From a virus: 37,522 bases of DNA. Location: IMG/VR virus record IMGVR_UViG_3300037011_000809, positions 1 to 37,522 of that record, one strand, 5' to 3'. The position numbers were made by a program, and so were the translations under genes. Within the stretch, counting starts at the first letter, position 1; every line of letters begins with the position of its first letter. A model generated the notes under the pieces. The model saw nothing but the letters and a program-made list of their open reading frames with translations, ran no database searches and had not been told where the DNA came from. Positions 30,479-37,133 of the stretch are shown piece by piece.

Positions 30479-33245
30479 TGTTGAACTCCATCTGTTTGAA
30501 TATCTTTTTATCGGTCTGCAACTTGCGAAGAAGCGCTATGAACGCAGGCGTCTTGATGTATCCAGTGTTGTAATGTTTTAAGGCCTGGTTCCTAACCAAT
30601 ATTCCTATGATCCTCTTTGCATCGGCCTTGTCCAGGTTGGCCAAGTCTTCAATGTCCACGATCCTTATGAAACGCCTGTCCAACAACCCGTTGCAAAAGC
30701 CCTCCCCGTACGGCACAGTCGTGTTTATCACCAACTGTTTGTCCACAAATTTAGTATCAGCCAACCTTTGTCTGCTCCAGTCCAGATATCCAAACGCGGG
30801 AAGATTGAGGCACTCGGTCAATATCCGGTACGCGGTACTAACATGTTCAGTCTTCACCAAAAGAGTCTCCCCATCCTCGGTGCTGAACACCCGCGCCGCC
30901 ACGGCCGCAGATAACCTAGCCAACTTGAAGCGTTGCTCGTTGGGTTCGACAACCGGAAGTTGAGCGCTGTACGTCTCGGCAAGTTTATCAGAAAATTTTA
31001 TGTCGGCCATCACCGCGTTATCGGTGAACACCACCTTGTCAATCGGCCGACTCCATGTCCACAACACCAACTGTTGACATAGTTCAGTGGGATATTTAAG
31101 TTCCTCCTTTGACAATGTCATCTTGTGAATGTCCGAAAGTTTGACATCATCATTGGAACATATGAGTACTATGTCGAACCGGGCGATGTCCTCGGGCCTG
31201 CCTATCAGTTCTCTTACGGCGTCGACTCCATGATCATAACTGTTTATAGGCCTAGGACTTCTCGGGTTTGACAACCACAATAATCTGCATCTGGCGTGCG
31301 TCCTCTCGGTCTGGATCTTTGTGACCTCGGCTATGCCGTTTGAACGTATGCCTGAAAGTTGACTTATCAGGTTGACGTCAAGGGAACTCACTTCGTCAAT
31401 GACAACAAGTCTCCTGTCGTTTATCGGAAACTTTCCCCATGTGATTGACCAATGATCTCCTATCTGTTGCAGACCTCCCACAAGTCCGGCGAAACTCATA
31501 GCCTCTGCGCTGCAGAACTCACCGGATTTATAGAACTCAAGAAGGTTGCCGGCCGCCTCGGTCTTCCCCGTGCGGGTGTCTCCCAACACCAACGCCTCGC
31601 ACCAACCTTTTCTTAATATCTGTCCTTGGAACTTGAACTGCAGCACGCTATGGTAAACCAAGTCTATCACCATATGCAACAGTTCTCTTTGGAATATCCT
31701 GGTTGCGTTGACGGAAAGATTTTTCGCTATGTCCATCATCTTTTCATAAGGATCCCCGCCCTTTTCGACTTGAAATATTTTCAACTTCTCTATTTGTTCT
31801 GGCTCAAGATGAAACGAACTAACAGAATCCCGAAGCGGAGTTATTTTGTCGGCGATCAACGTGGCTCTTTGTGTGCGAGGATCGCTTGTGGCCAATGCCT
31901 TTATCTCATAGAACCCGTTGGTGCGCGTGCCTTGCCCAACTCGGTACACGTTTCTAACCACATATTCCTGCTCCCCCATCCCATGAAAATTTATCTCTGG
32001 TATAAGTCTCAACTCTTCCAAATTGTAATAGTCATGTTCCACCAAATTAAACCTTGGGCATGTCGGATGTACTCCCGCCACGCGGCGAAGGATCCCGCGC
32101 TTCTGGTCGTCTGAGCATGATATGAGTTTCAACAATGTCTGGCTATCAGGTTTTATTTCCATTTTCTGGTTTCCATGATGATCAGGTATCGAGCAGAACT
32201 GGCACATCTTTAAACCACCAAAACATATGAACGACATGTTCTTTGGAACCACATACGGGACGAGGTCCTTTCCTATGACCTGCGCCATCACTTTTACCCT
32301 GCGGTTCTGATGTTCCGCAAGGGATGAATCAAGCAACGATACCTGCTTTTCTTCCTGGTCTTTTGGAGTCTGGCTTTCTATTATGGAAGCCCTTTCATAT
32401 GGAATGGAAGAAGACACAAGAGCCTCGAAATCAGATCTTCCGTACCCGTGGGTCATGATGTAATCGGTGAAGTCCCCGTTCTGCGGGTCTGTTATGGGTA
32501 GCGTGATGATTTTTATTTCTTTCGCGTGACGTTTTAGTTTTTCCGATACGCTCAACGCACCTTTACGTCCGGCGTCGTCTATGTCATAACATAAATAGAC
32601 TTGTTTTCCGGTCAATAATTTATTAAACTCGTCCTTCCAACCACCTGCACCCCCAGTGACTGTGATTGCGTTAAAACCAAGTTGAGACGCGAGTATGCAG
32701 TCCATCTCTCCCTCAAACAATATCACCGGATCCAACTTGATGTTTTCATACGGATATAGTTTCAACTGTCCGTATCCCGCCTGATACGAAAGCACCTTTG
32801 GGATTTTGATGGTGGACTTCTTTGGCCACCACTTGCGGACGTTGACGCACACATTCTCAATGAACACCGGGATCCAATAACGCTGTCCGTCATATCCCAA
32901 TTTTCTTTTTATGACAGTCTCTTCCATTATCCCGCGACGGTCACGCAGAAACAACATGGCGTTTCTGTCCTTAAGCAGACTCATGTGTTTTTCTTCGACA
33001 TCCGCCATAGGGACTATGCGCGGGTCTGAAGGTTTATTCATTCGTTCCGCCAACTGCTCATAATTTCCGCCACCGCATCCCGCAAAACAATTCCATAGTC
33101 CTGTCTCTGTGCTGAAAGAAAACGAGGACTGCTTGTCATCATGGAACGGACAATGGCCCTGCGCCTCGGAGCCCCCCACGCGGGTGACGTGAACTCCGAG
33201 GCGCTCGAACCGACTGACCCAAAACTGAGGGTCAGAGACCATCAC
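30465..33245 (-). CDS. Primase (CHC2-TOPRIM) fused to MCM-like helicase
   Basis: The 926-residue protein has an N-terminal primase zinc finger (C32, H35, C53, C57), a TOPRIM domain with FEGEMD (about 177-181) and DIDDAG (about 220), a middle part with a CQFC pair (about 347-350), and an AAA+ ATPase with Walker A GDTRTGKT (about 554-561) and Walker B LVVIDE near 613. The text after Walker B (SQLSGIRSNGIAEV..., RLLWLSNPRSPRPI, PEDIARFDIV) resembles MCM-type helicases rather than the DnaB/T7 gp4 type. It would prime and unwind DNA at the phage fork. The start is GTG 33245 or ATG 33242, overlapping the upstream gene. Confidence 0.85.
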   Translation of the reverse strand: MMVSDPQFWVSRFERLGVHVTRVGGSEAQGHCPFHDDKQSSFSFSTETGLWNCFAGCGGGNYEQLAERMNKPSDPRIVPMADVEEKHMSLLKDRNAMLFLRDRRGIMEETVIKRKLGYDGQRYWIPVFIENVCVNVRKWWPKKSTIKIPKVLSYQAGYGQLKLYPYENIKLDPVILFEGEMDCILASQLGFNAITVTGGAGGWKDEFNKLLTGKQVYLCYDIDDAGRKGALSVSEKLKRHAKEIKIITLPITDPQNGDFTDYIMTHGYGRSDFEALVSSSIPYERASIIESQTPKDQEEKQVSLLDSSLAEHQNRRVKVMAQVIGKDLVPYVVPKNMSFICFGGLKMCQFCSIPDHHGNQKMEIKPDSQTLLKLISCSDDQKRGILRRVAGVHPTCPRFNLVEHDYYNLEELRLIPEINFHGMGEQEYVVRNVYRVGQGTRTNGFYEIKALATSDPRTQRATLIADKITPLRDSVSSFHLEPEQIEKLKIFQVEKGGDPYEKMMDIAKNLSVNATRIFQRELLHMVIDLVYHSVLQFKFQGQILRKGWCEALVLGDTRTGKTEAAGNLLEFYKSGEFCSAEAMSFAGLVGGLQQIGDHWSITWGKFPINDRRLVVIDEVSSLDVNLISQLSGIRSNGIAEVTKIQTERTHARCRLLWLSNPRSPRPINSYDHGVDAVRELIGRPEDIARFDIVLICSNDDVKLSDIHKMTLSKEELKYPTELCQQLVLWTWSRPIDKVVFTDNAVMADIKFSDKLAETYSAQLPVVEPNEQRFKLARLSAAVAARVFSTEDGETLLVKTEHVSTAYRILTECLNLPAFGYLDWSRQRLADTKFVDKQLVINTTVPYGEGFCNGLLDRRFIRIVDIEDLANLDKADAKRIIGILVRNQALKHYNTGYIKTPAFIALLRKLQTDKKIFKQMEFNSEDK

Positions 33246-33469
33246 ACATTGATCTTATCCAGCGGCGTTGTTGTGCTTACTGCGTTAAGCAGAGCCGATT
33301 GCTCTACACTGGTAAGACCCTGTTGACGTATGGCCTCAACGATGTCGTCGACATGGACATCTACCAACTCGCAATTAAGGCATACTTCCGGGTGATGTTC
33401 CGGCTGCCCGTACGCCGCTACCTGAAGCGGACGCACCTCGGCAGCCTTAACAATACGGCTTCCGCTCAT
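33242..33469 (-). CDS. Hypothetical protein, 75 residues
   Basis: ATG 33469 overlaps the stop of the gene before it (ATGA) and its stop overlaps the primase start. The protein MSGSRIVKAAEVRPLQVAAYGQPEHHPEVCLNCELVDVHVDDIVEAI... has HH, a CLNC pair and a later H, which may form a metal site, and a helical C-terminus. It is small and probably a replication accessory by context only. Confidence 0.65.
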   Translation of the reverse strand: MSGSRIVKAAEVRPLQVAAYGQPEHHPEVCLNCELVDVHVDDIVEAIRQQGLTSVEQSALLNAVSTTTPLDKINV

Positions 33470-34224
33470 ATCGTTTCAGGAGTAGGATCAACTTCAGATC
33501 CTTCTTCCTGCACCTTCACTTTGATCCTGCGGAGTTTCTTGAACATCTCGAGCATCACGAGTTTCTCGTCCTCCGTGACCTTTCCGACCATCTCGACCTG
33601 CGGGACGAAGAACGTCCCTTTTGGGTTCTTCTTCATGACGCTCTTAAGCACATATGCCCTGCCGAAGAGGTCGTCGTTCGAGAACCTTGCAAGGGATATG
33701 AGCTCCTTTATCCCCTTGATCTTGGTGCGGCTTCCCGAGAGCGCGACCGGCATGGAGTAATCGTTTCTCACCACGCATATCACGTTCTCATACATATCGC
33801 ACCCGGGCTTCTTGTCCTTGGTCCACTCGGACAAGGAACATCTCTGACAATTTCCTCCCGGATCCCCGACTCCGATCCTTCCGTCATCGGATCTGCATAT
33901 GGTCCCTCCGCCCTCGTCCTTCGGGACCCAGCGTATGCGGCTCTTGAAGTGTATGACGGGGATTATCTCGACCTTTGTACCATAACAACGGGTCTTATCC
34001 AGAGAGTTCCAGATGTCCCCTGCCTTGGCGACACCCTCCAGAACTTCCGGGGACAGACCCTGCATGAACACGAACCTTGGGATTATAAGGTCCTCGAACT
34101 CGGTCTCCTCAAACCCCAAAGGACACGTCTGCGCCAATGCTCCTGCCGTTGGGGGTTGAGACGGCTGCATCGCGCGTCCCGGATCCACGTCTTGTTGCGT
34201 TTCTTGCGACATTTTCTTTGCCAC
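33466..34224 (-). CDS. Putative replication-associated protein with zinc motif
   Basis: The start is GTG 34224, five bases after GGGAGGT; a GTG-type start at 34245 lies in the preceding hairpin. The 252 residues include LIIPRFVFMQGLSPEV, a beta-rich centre with GGNCQRCSLSEW...KPGCDMY (three or four Cys), VVRNDYSMPVALSGS and a C-terminal helix ending in acidic EEGSEVDPTPE. An OB-like beta core with an acidic tail just before the primase would suit a single-stranded DNA-binding protein, but I do not recognise the family, so this is a suggestion. Confidence 0.6.
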   Translation of the reverse strand: MAKKMSQETQQDVDPGRAMQPSQPPTAGALAQTCPLGFEETEFEDLIIPRFVFMQGLSPEVLEGVAKAGDIWNSLDKTRCYGTKVEIIPVIHFKSRIRWVPKDEGGGTICRSDDGRIGVGDPGGNCQRCSLSEWTKDKKPGCDMYENVICVVRNDYSMPVALSGSRTKIKGIKELISLARFSNDDLFGRAYVLKSVMKKNPKGTFFVPQVEMVGKVTEDEKLVMLEMFKKLRRIKVKVQEEGSEVDPTPETI

Positions 34225-34236
34225 TATGCACCTCCC

Positions 34237-34251
34237 GCGGACCAAGTCCGC
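34237..34251 (-). promoter_or_regulatory. Hairpin abutting a ribosome binding site
   Basis: GCGGAC-TTG-GTCCGC forms a perfect 6-bp stem in the 29-base gap before GTG 34224 and touches the GGGAGG ribosome site. It may tune translation of the downstream gene. Confidence 0.55.
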
Positions 34252-34253
34252 AT

Positions 34254-34667
34254 TTATTTTGCTTTGTACTTCACCCGTGTATCTGTGTATACTTCAACTA
34301 TCTCGGACTCAGGGACCATGGATCCTTCCTTTAACTGCTCGCGATACCACGCCCCCAAAGTCTGCGCGTTGCAGGTAGACTTGACAATTCCCTCCTCCGA
34401 TATTTCATGCACTTTAAGCCATGCACGAAACTTGTCGATATCCTTCATCCTCGGAAGAACCCTGCTTTCCAGATAGAACTTCCCCAATTCCTTATGGTCA
34501 AACGACTGGATATGGGACAATTCCATGCCCTCGACAAACTTGAGTTGAAGCGACTTCTCCTGCTCCGACAATAACTTAAGTTGCTCCTCAAGTTTGTCCT
34601 TGTCTGATCTGATCGAGACAAGTCTTTCGGCCATCTGCAACAGTTCTTTATCAGGCAATTTGATCAC
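34254..34667 (-). CDS. Hypothetical coiled-coil protein, 137 residues
   Basis: The N-terminal half is a long charged helix (ELLQMAERLVSIRSDKDKLEEQLKLLSEQEKSLQ), followed by a domain with KFYLESRVLPRMKDIDKFRAWL and a C-terminal beta end (SEIVEVYTDTRVKYKAK). The start is uncertain: GTG 34667 or TTG 34658, the latter better spaced from GGGGGTG. An 18-codon frame overlapping the preceding stop (MMPEMMSDGIKKGG...) bridges the gap to it. Family unknown; the next gene downstream is the putative replication protein. Confidence 0.65.
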   Translation of the reverse strand: MIKLPDKELLQMAERLVSIRSDKDKLEEQLKLLSEQEKSLQLKFVEGMELSHIQSFDHKELGKFYLESRVLPRMKDIDKFRAWLKVHEISEEGIVKSTCNAQTLGAWYREQLKEGSMVPESEIVEVYTDTRVKYKAK

Positions 34668-34703
34668 CCCCTTTTTTTATACCATCTGACATCATTTCTG
34701 GCA

Positions 34704-34994
34704 TCATCTCTCCCCCTCCGCCATTTTTTCCAACGCTTGGGCGATATGCTCACCACGCCATGCACTATGTTCCCTCGCCACCTTCGCCGCATCGAGCAGG
34801 GCTTGGCGACGACCAAATGCTACTGCCACATCATATTCTACAATGCCCTTGATTCGTGTGTCTTTTCTGTTTTTCATTTTACTCTCTCCTTTACACAATT
34901 TACATTTTATTTCTTTACTTCCTGTTTGTGTGGTGTCCATGTGTATCAAACCTACCGTCTCTCTCCCTGTTCCTTTACATCTTTTACAATTCAT
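34704..34994 (-). CDS. DnaJ-like zinc-finger small protein, 96 residues
   Basis: The start is ATG 34994, overlapping the end of the previous gene. The N-terminal 40 residues contain CKRCKGTGRET...IKCKLCKGES, the CxxCxGxG pairs of DnaJ-type zinc fingers. The C-terminal half (GRRQALLDAAKVAREHSAWRGEHIAQALEKM) is related to the end of the preceding protein, and both share a 29-base identical DNA segment. An internal ATG with AAAGGAG at good spacing follows the zinc motif, so a shorter second product starting MKNRKDTRIKG is possible. Confidence 0.65.
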   Translation of the reverse strand: MNCKRCKGTGRETVGLIHMDTTQTGSKEIKCKLCKGESKMKNRKDTRIKGIVEYDVAVAFGRRQALLDAAKVAREHSAWRGEHIAQALEKMAEGER

Positions 34995-35130
34995 CCCCCA
35001 CCATTTTCTCGATTGCTTTTGCATTATGCTCACACGCTTTATCCCACCCTGTCTTGAAAACAGATGTTTCCCAATCGGGAAGTTTTGCATCCCTTATCCT
35101 TTTCGCCGCATCGAGCAGGGCTTGGCGACG
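34783..35130. repeat. 29-bp direct repeat in two adjacent genes
   Basis: Bases 34783-34811 and 35102-35130 are identical over 29 bases, 319 bases apart. They encode the RRQALLDAAK segment in two neighbouring proteins, consistent with a partial gene duplication or recombination. Confidence 0.85.
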
Positions 35131-35241
35131 GGATTCACAAAATACACATCTGACCATGTTCGCGGTATAGTCGTCATATTTTGTCAGTGCTGGGACTAAT
35201 TCAAACATAACCTTTTCAAATGGTGTCTTATCATCACTCAT
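34984..35241 (-). CDS. Small protein with RRQALLDAAK motif, 85 residues
   Basis: ATG 35241 overlaps the stop of the alanine-rich gene (ATGA). The protein MSDDKTPFEKVMFELVPAL... has CVFC, then RRQALLDAAKRIRDAK and ends KACEHNAKAIEKMVGDEL. Its last third is paralogous to the next protein (RRQALLDAAK...AQALEKM). The CVFC pair could bind metal with Cys/His elsewhere. The function is unknown. Confidence 0.65.
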   Translation of the reverse strand: MSDDKTPFEKVMFELVPALTKYDDYTANMVRCVFCESRRQALLDAAKRIRDAKLPDWETSVFKTGWDKACEHNAKAIEKMVGDEL

Positions 35242-35822
35242 CGCAACAACCCAATCCCATAGTTTATGATTTTTGTTTTCATGGCCGCATAAGTTGCATC
35301 AGCCGCCGCATAAGCCGCCGCACGAGCCGCCTCATCAGCCACCGCATAAGCCGCCACATAAGCCGCACGAGCCGCCGCATAAGCCGCCGCATAAGCCGCC
35401 GCACGAGCCGCCGCATAAGCCACCGCACGAGCCGCCTCATCAGCCGCCGCATAAGCCGCATCAGCCGCATAAACCGCCGCATGAGCCGCATGAGCCGCCG
35501 CATGAGCCGCCGACCTGTTTGCCTCGGTGTCGTGTTTCAGCACCACCCTCGCCGCCTCGATTGCCAGTCTCGGCCTCTTGTCGTCGGGATATTGCTTTTC
35601 GTACATCCCAATTACCTGCTCGGCGGCGAAGATTGCATATCTGATTTTGTCCTTACGTCCGAGTAGCCGCGCCACCAACCAGTTAGCCCAATCCAACTGT
35701 TTTTCCTTGACCAGTTTCATGGCGACCTTTTTTCCGTCCGTGAGTTTCTGCGCCGAGAACCACGCTACACCGTCCGGACACGCCGACCACGACTGCAACT
35801 TTGCTACTGATAGTTCACTCAT
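35238..35822 (-). CDS. Alanine-rich repeat protein (putative immunity-like family)
   Basis: GGGAGGT is six bases before ATG 35822. The first 100 residues (LSVAKLQSWSACPDG..., DWANWLVARLLGRKDKIRYAIFAAEQVIGMYEKQYPDDKRPRLAIEAARVVL) resemble proteins that annotation often calls putative immunity protein. The rest is a tandem AA(Y/R/H)A array encoded by a 12-base repeat, probably a long helix. The immunity name is by family habit only; in a phage it might be a structural or regulatory helix. The repeat number is likely to vary. Confidence 0.7.
   Translation of the reverse strand: MSELSVAKLQSWSACPDGVAWFSAQKLTDGKKVAMKLVKEKQLDWANWLVARLLGRKDKIRYAIFAAEQVIGMYEKQYPDDKRPRLAIEAARVVLKHDTEANRSAAHAAAHAAHAAVYAADAAYAAADEAARAVAYAAARAAAYAAAYAAARAAYVAAYAVADEAARAAAYAAADATYAAMKTKIINYGIGLLR
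35301..35511. repeat. 12-bp tandem repeat coding for alanine-rich helix
   Basis: About 17 degenerate copies of gcataagccgcc and variants (gcacgagccgcc, gcatgagccgcc) run in tandem. On the minus strand they encode Ala-Ala-Tyr-Ala and Ala-Ala-Arg-Ala blocks. The period keeps the frame. Confidence 0.85.
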
Positions 35823-35849
35823 CGCAGACCTCCCATCGTTTCCTCGCCA

Positions 35850-36107
35850 TTATTTTTTCGCCCACTTCTTACCACAATCGGCTATCAATTCCCCGATGCG
35901 GCGAACCATATCGGGATTGCTGTTTTGAAATGTAAAAACATTGTCTCCGTTCTTTGTGGTTATGGTTAACATATGCTCCCAAAATCGCGGGTCTGCTTTT
36001 GCGGCGTTTGTATGGAAACCAACTTTGAGCCGAACCAATAAACCGCCTTTGCTGACTACATATTCCTCTGATATTTTATCGAATATGGTCTGATTTATAA
36101 TCGCCAT
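35850..36107 (-). CDS. Hypothetical protein, 85 residues
   Basis: AAGGAGG is upstream of ATG 36107 at a good spacing. The product MAIINQTIFDKISEEYVVSKGGLLVRLKVGFHTN... is mixed alpha/beta with a basic C-terminus (MVRRIGELIADCGKKWAKK). No motif, membrane segment or family is recognised. It belongs to the run of small early genes. Confidence 0.65.
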   Translation of the reverse strand: MAIINQTIFDKISEEYVVSKGGLLVRLKVGFHTNAAKADPRFWEHMLTITTKNGDNVFTFQNSNPDMVRRIGELIADCGKKWAKK

Positions 36108-36120
36108 TATTTTGACCTCC

Positions 36121-36279
36121 TTAAAACCATTTGTTCATCGTGCTTTTGTGAAAGTAAATGCTAAATAGGAAAAATGGGAGTATGAAATTCAAACCCAAAT
36201 GATTATCTTTCTGGAAACTTATTCCTACGGCGATGCACCCCGGATTGAAATTGAACTCAAACACATTCTGCTCACCCAT
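36121..36279 (-). CDS. Small protein with hydrophobic segment, 52 residues
   Basis: The start is ATG 36279, which overlaps the upstream stop (TAATG) and has AGGAGGTC just before. The peptide MGEQNVFEFNFNPGCIAVGI... continues with a hydrophobic stretch LGLNFILPFFLFSIYF, likely membrane-associated. The FEFNFNP-x-IA-GISF pattern reminds me of other short phage proteins of unknown role. Confidence 0.65.
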   Translation of the reverse strand: MGEQNVFEFNFNPGCIAVGISFQKDNHLGLNFILPFFLFSIYFHKSTMNKWF

Positions 36280-36482
36280 TATTTTGACCTCCTGTTCCAT
36301 TTGACCTTGATTATTTTGTCGCCTGATTTGTAATTGGTAGAATTCCCTACCGGAATAGCAGCCCAATAATAACCAACATCGTCGTCAAGCATTAATACAG
36401 GTTTCGCACGGCTCCAAAATACAAGATAGCGGGCGCGGTATTCCCTCGCCCATCCCCCCGTAGCACGTTTTATTTTATACAT
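36279..36482 (-). CDS. Hypothetical protein, 67 residues
   Basis: I place the start at ATG 36482 (MYKIKRATGGWAREYRARY...), one base after the stop of the 39-residue membrane gene; upstream ATGs in this frame overlap that gene. The protein is basic, with a YYWAAIPVGNSTNY turn and KVKWNRRSK end. It is weakly similar in style to the 61-residue MYKIV protein at 4024. Function unknown. Confidence 0.6.
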   Translation of the reverse strand: MYKIKRATGGWAREYRARYLVFWSRAKPVLMLDDDVGYYWAAIPVGNSTNYKSGDKIIKVKWNRRSK

Positions 36483-36483
36483 T

Positions 36484-36603
36484 TTACTTTCCATTTTTGT
36501 CATCATAATCACCATAATCATCAGTTCCCTTCAACATCAATATTACGAACATACCTAAAACAAAACCAAAGACAAAGACAAAATACACATATCTACTTTC
36601 CAT
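36484..36603 (-). CDS. Predicted membrane peptide with acidic tail, 39 residues
   Basis: This frame starts at ATG 36603, inside the last codons of the upstream gene, and stops at TAA 36484, one base before the next ATG. It has a single hydrophobic helix (YVYFVFVFGFVLGMFVILML) and a hydrophilic tail KGTDDYGDYDDKNGK. A 17-base direct repeat makes its last codons copy those of the upstream gene (DKNGK-stop). It is probably a single-pass membrane protein; the role is unknown. Confidence 0.5.
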   Translation of the reverse strand: MESRYVYFVFVFGFVLGMFVILMLKGTDDYGDYDDKNGK

Positions 36604-36610
36604 TTTTGTC
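36485..36610. repeat. 17-bp direct repeat flanking the 39-residue gene
   Basis: Plus-strand tactttccatttttgtc occurs at 36485-36501 and 36594-36610. The two copies mark the 3' ends of consecutive genes, as if the membrane-peptide gene had been inserted or duplicated. Confidence 0.8.
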
Positions 36611-36925
36611 AGCGCACCAGCCGCATACTTCTTTTCTGACAGCCATCATCTGATGCACTTGGTCAGTCATTTCATAGGTATCTATCGTTCGCAAACATTG
36701 CACCGGATGGCCGCAGGGGAGTTTCTTTGTTGCCATAATTACTGCGTTGATATGCAGCCCATTGTTGCCATCGGCACATTCTTTCCATTGTTCCAACTCT
36801 TTTGACAACTCGTCAATGTGGGCGAAGAGTCTTAACATATCGTTGACTACACGATTCGATTGCTGTATATATTCTGCGGCCTTTCCGCGTATCCCGTCGA
36901 GTTCCGAGGGGGAGAGCATGGTCAT
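36593..36925 (-). CDS. Hypothetical coiled-coil and zinc-motif protein, 110 residues
   Basis: ATG 36925 has GGAGG seven bases upstream and overlaps the previous stop (ATGA). The first 50 residues are helical (AEYIQQSNRVVNDMLRLFAHIDELSKELEQW). The C-terminal part has CGHPVQCL and CGWC, which suggests a zinc-bound treble-clef-like end. The family is not recognised. Confidence 0.65.
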   Translation of the reverse strand: MTMLSPSELDGIRGKAAEYIQQSNRVVNDMLRLFAHIDELSKELEQWKECADGNNGLHINAVIMATKKLPCGHPVQCLRTIDTYEMTDQVHQMMAVRKEVCGWCADKNGK

Positions 36926-37131
36926 GGCTTGGCCTCCGACACGGGGGTTTCCTTTTTTTCATAACTCCAAAAGTATCTTTCATAGTGACAAGATATTTCA
37001 AATTCCTTTTCACATTTAGAACATTCCATATCTTCCATTTCGTCCTCAGCCATACCATCACCATTATAAACTTGCTCATGCCCACAATAAGGACATTTAA
37101 TCTTTCCGTGCAAACCTATTGTATCGGGCAT
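36922..37131 (-). CDS. Zinc-ribbon protein, 69 residues
   Basis: The start is ATG 37131, six bases after GGGGGAG; a GTG at 37135-37137 is too close to that site. The product MPDTIGLHGKIKCPYCGHEQ... contains CPYC and CSKC, a classical zinc ribbon, then a basic and aromatic C-terminus (ISCHYERYFWSYEKKET). It follows the hexapeptide-repeat gene by two bases. Such ribbons often bind nucleic acid. Confidence 0.75.
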   Translation of the reverse strand: MPDTIGLHGKIKCPYCGHEQVYNGDGMAEDEMEDMECSKCEKEFEISCHYERYFWSYEKKETPVSEAKP

Positions 37132-37133
37132 AA

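Noticed and set aside
35301-35511. Possible CRISPR array
   Set aside because: The repeats are contiguous 12-base units inside a gene with no spacers.
35273-35644. Plus-strand PPHKPPHEPP frame
   Set aside because: Antisense of the alanine repeat; low complexity by construction.
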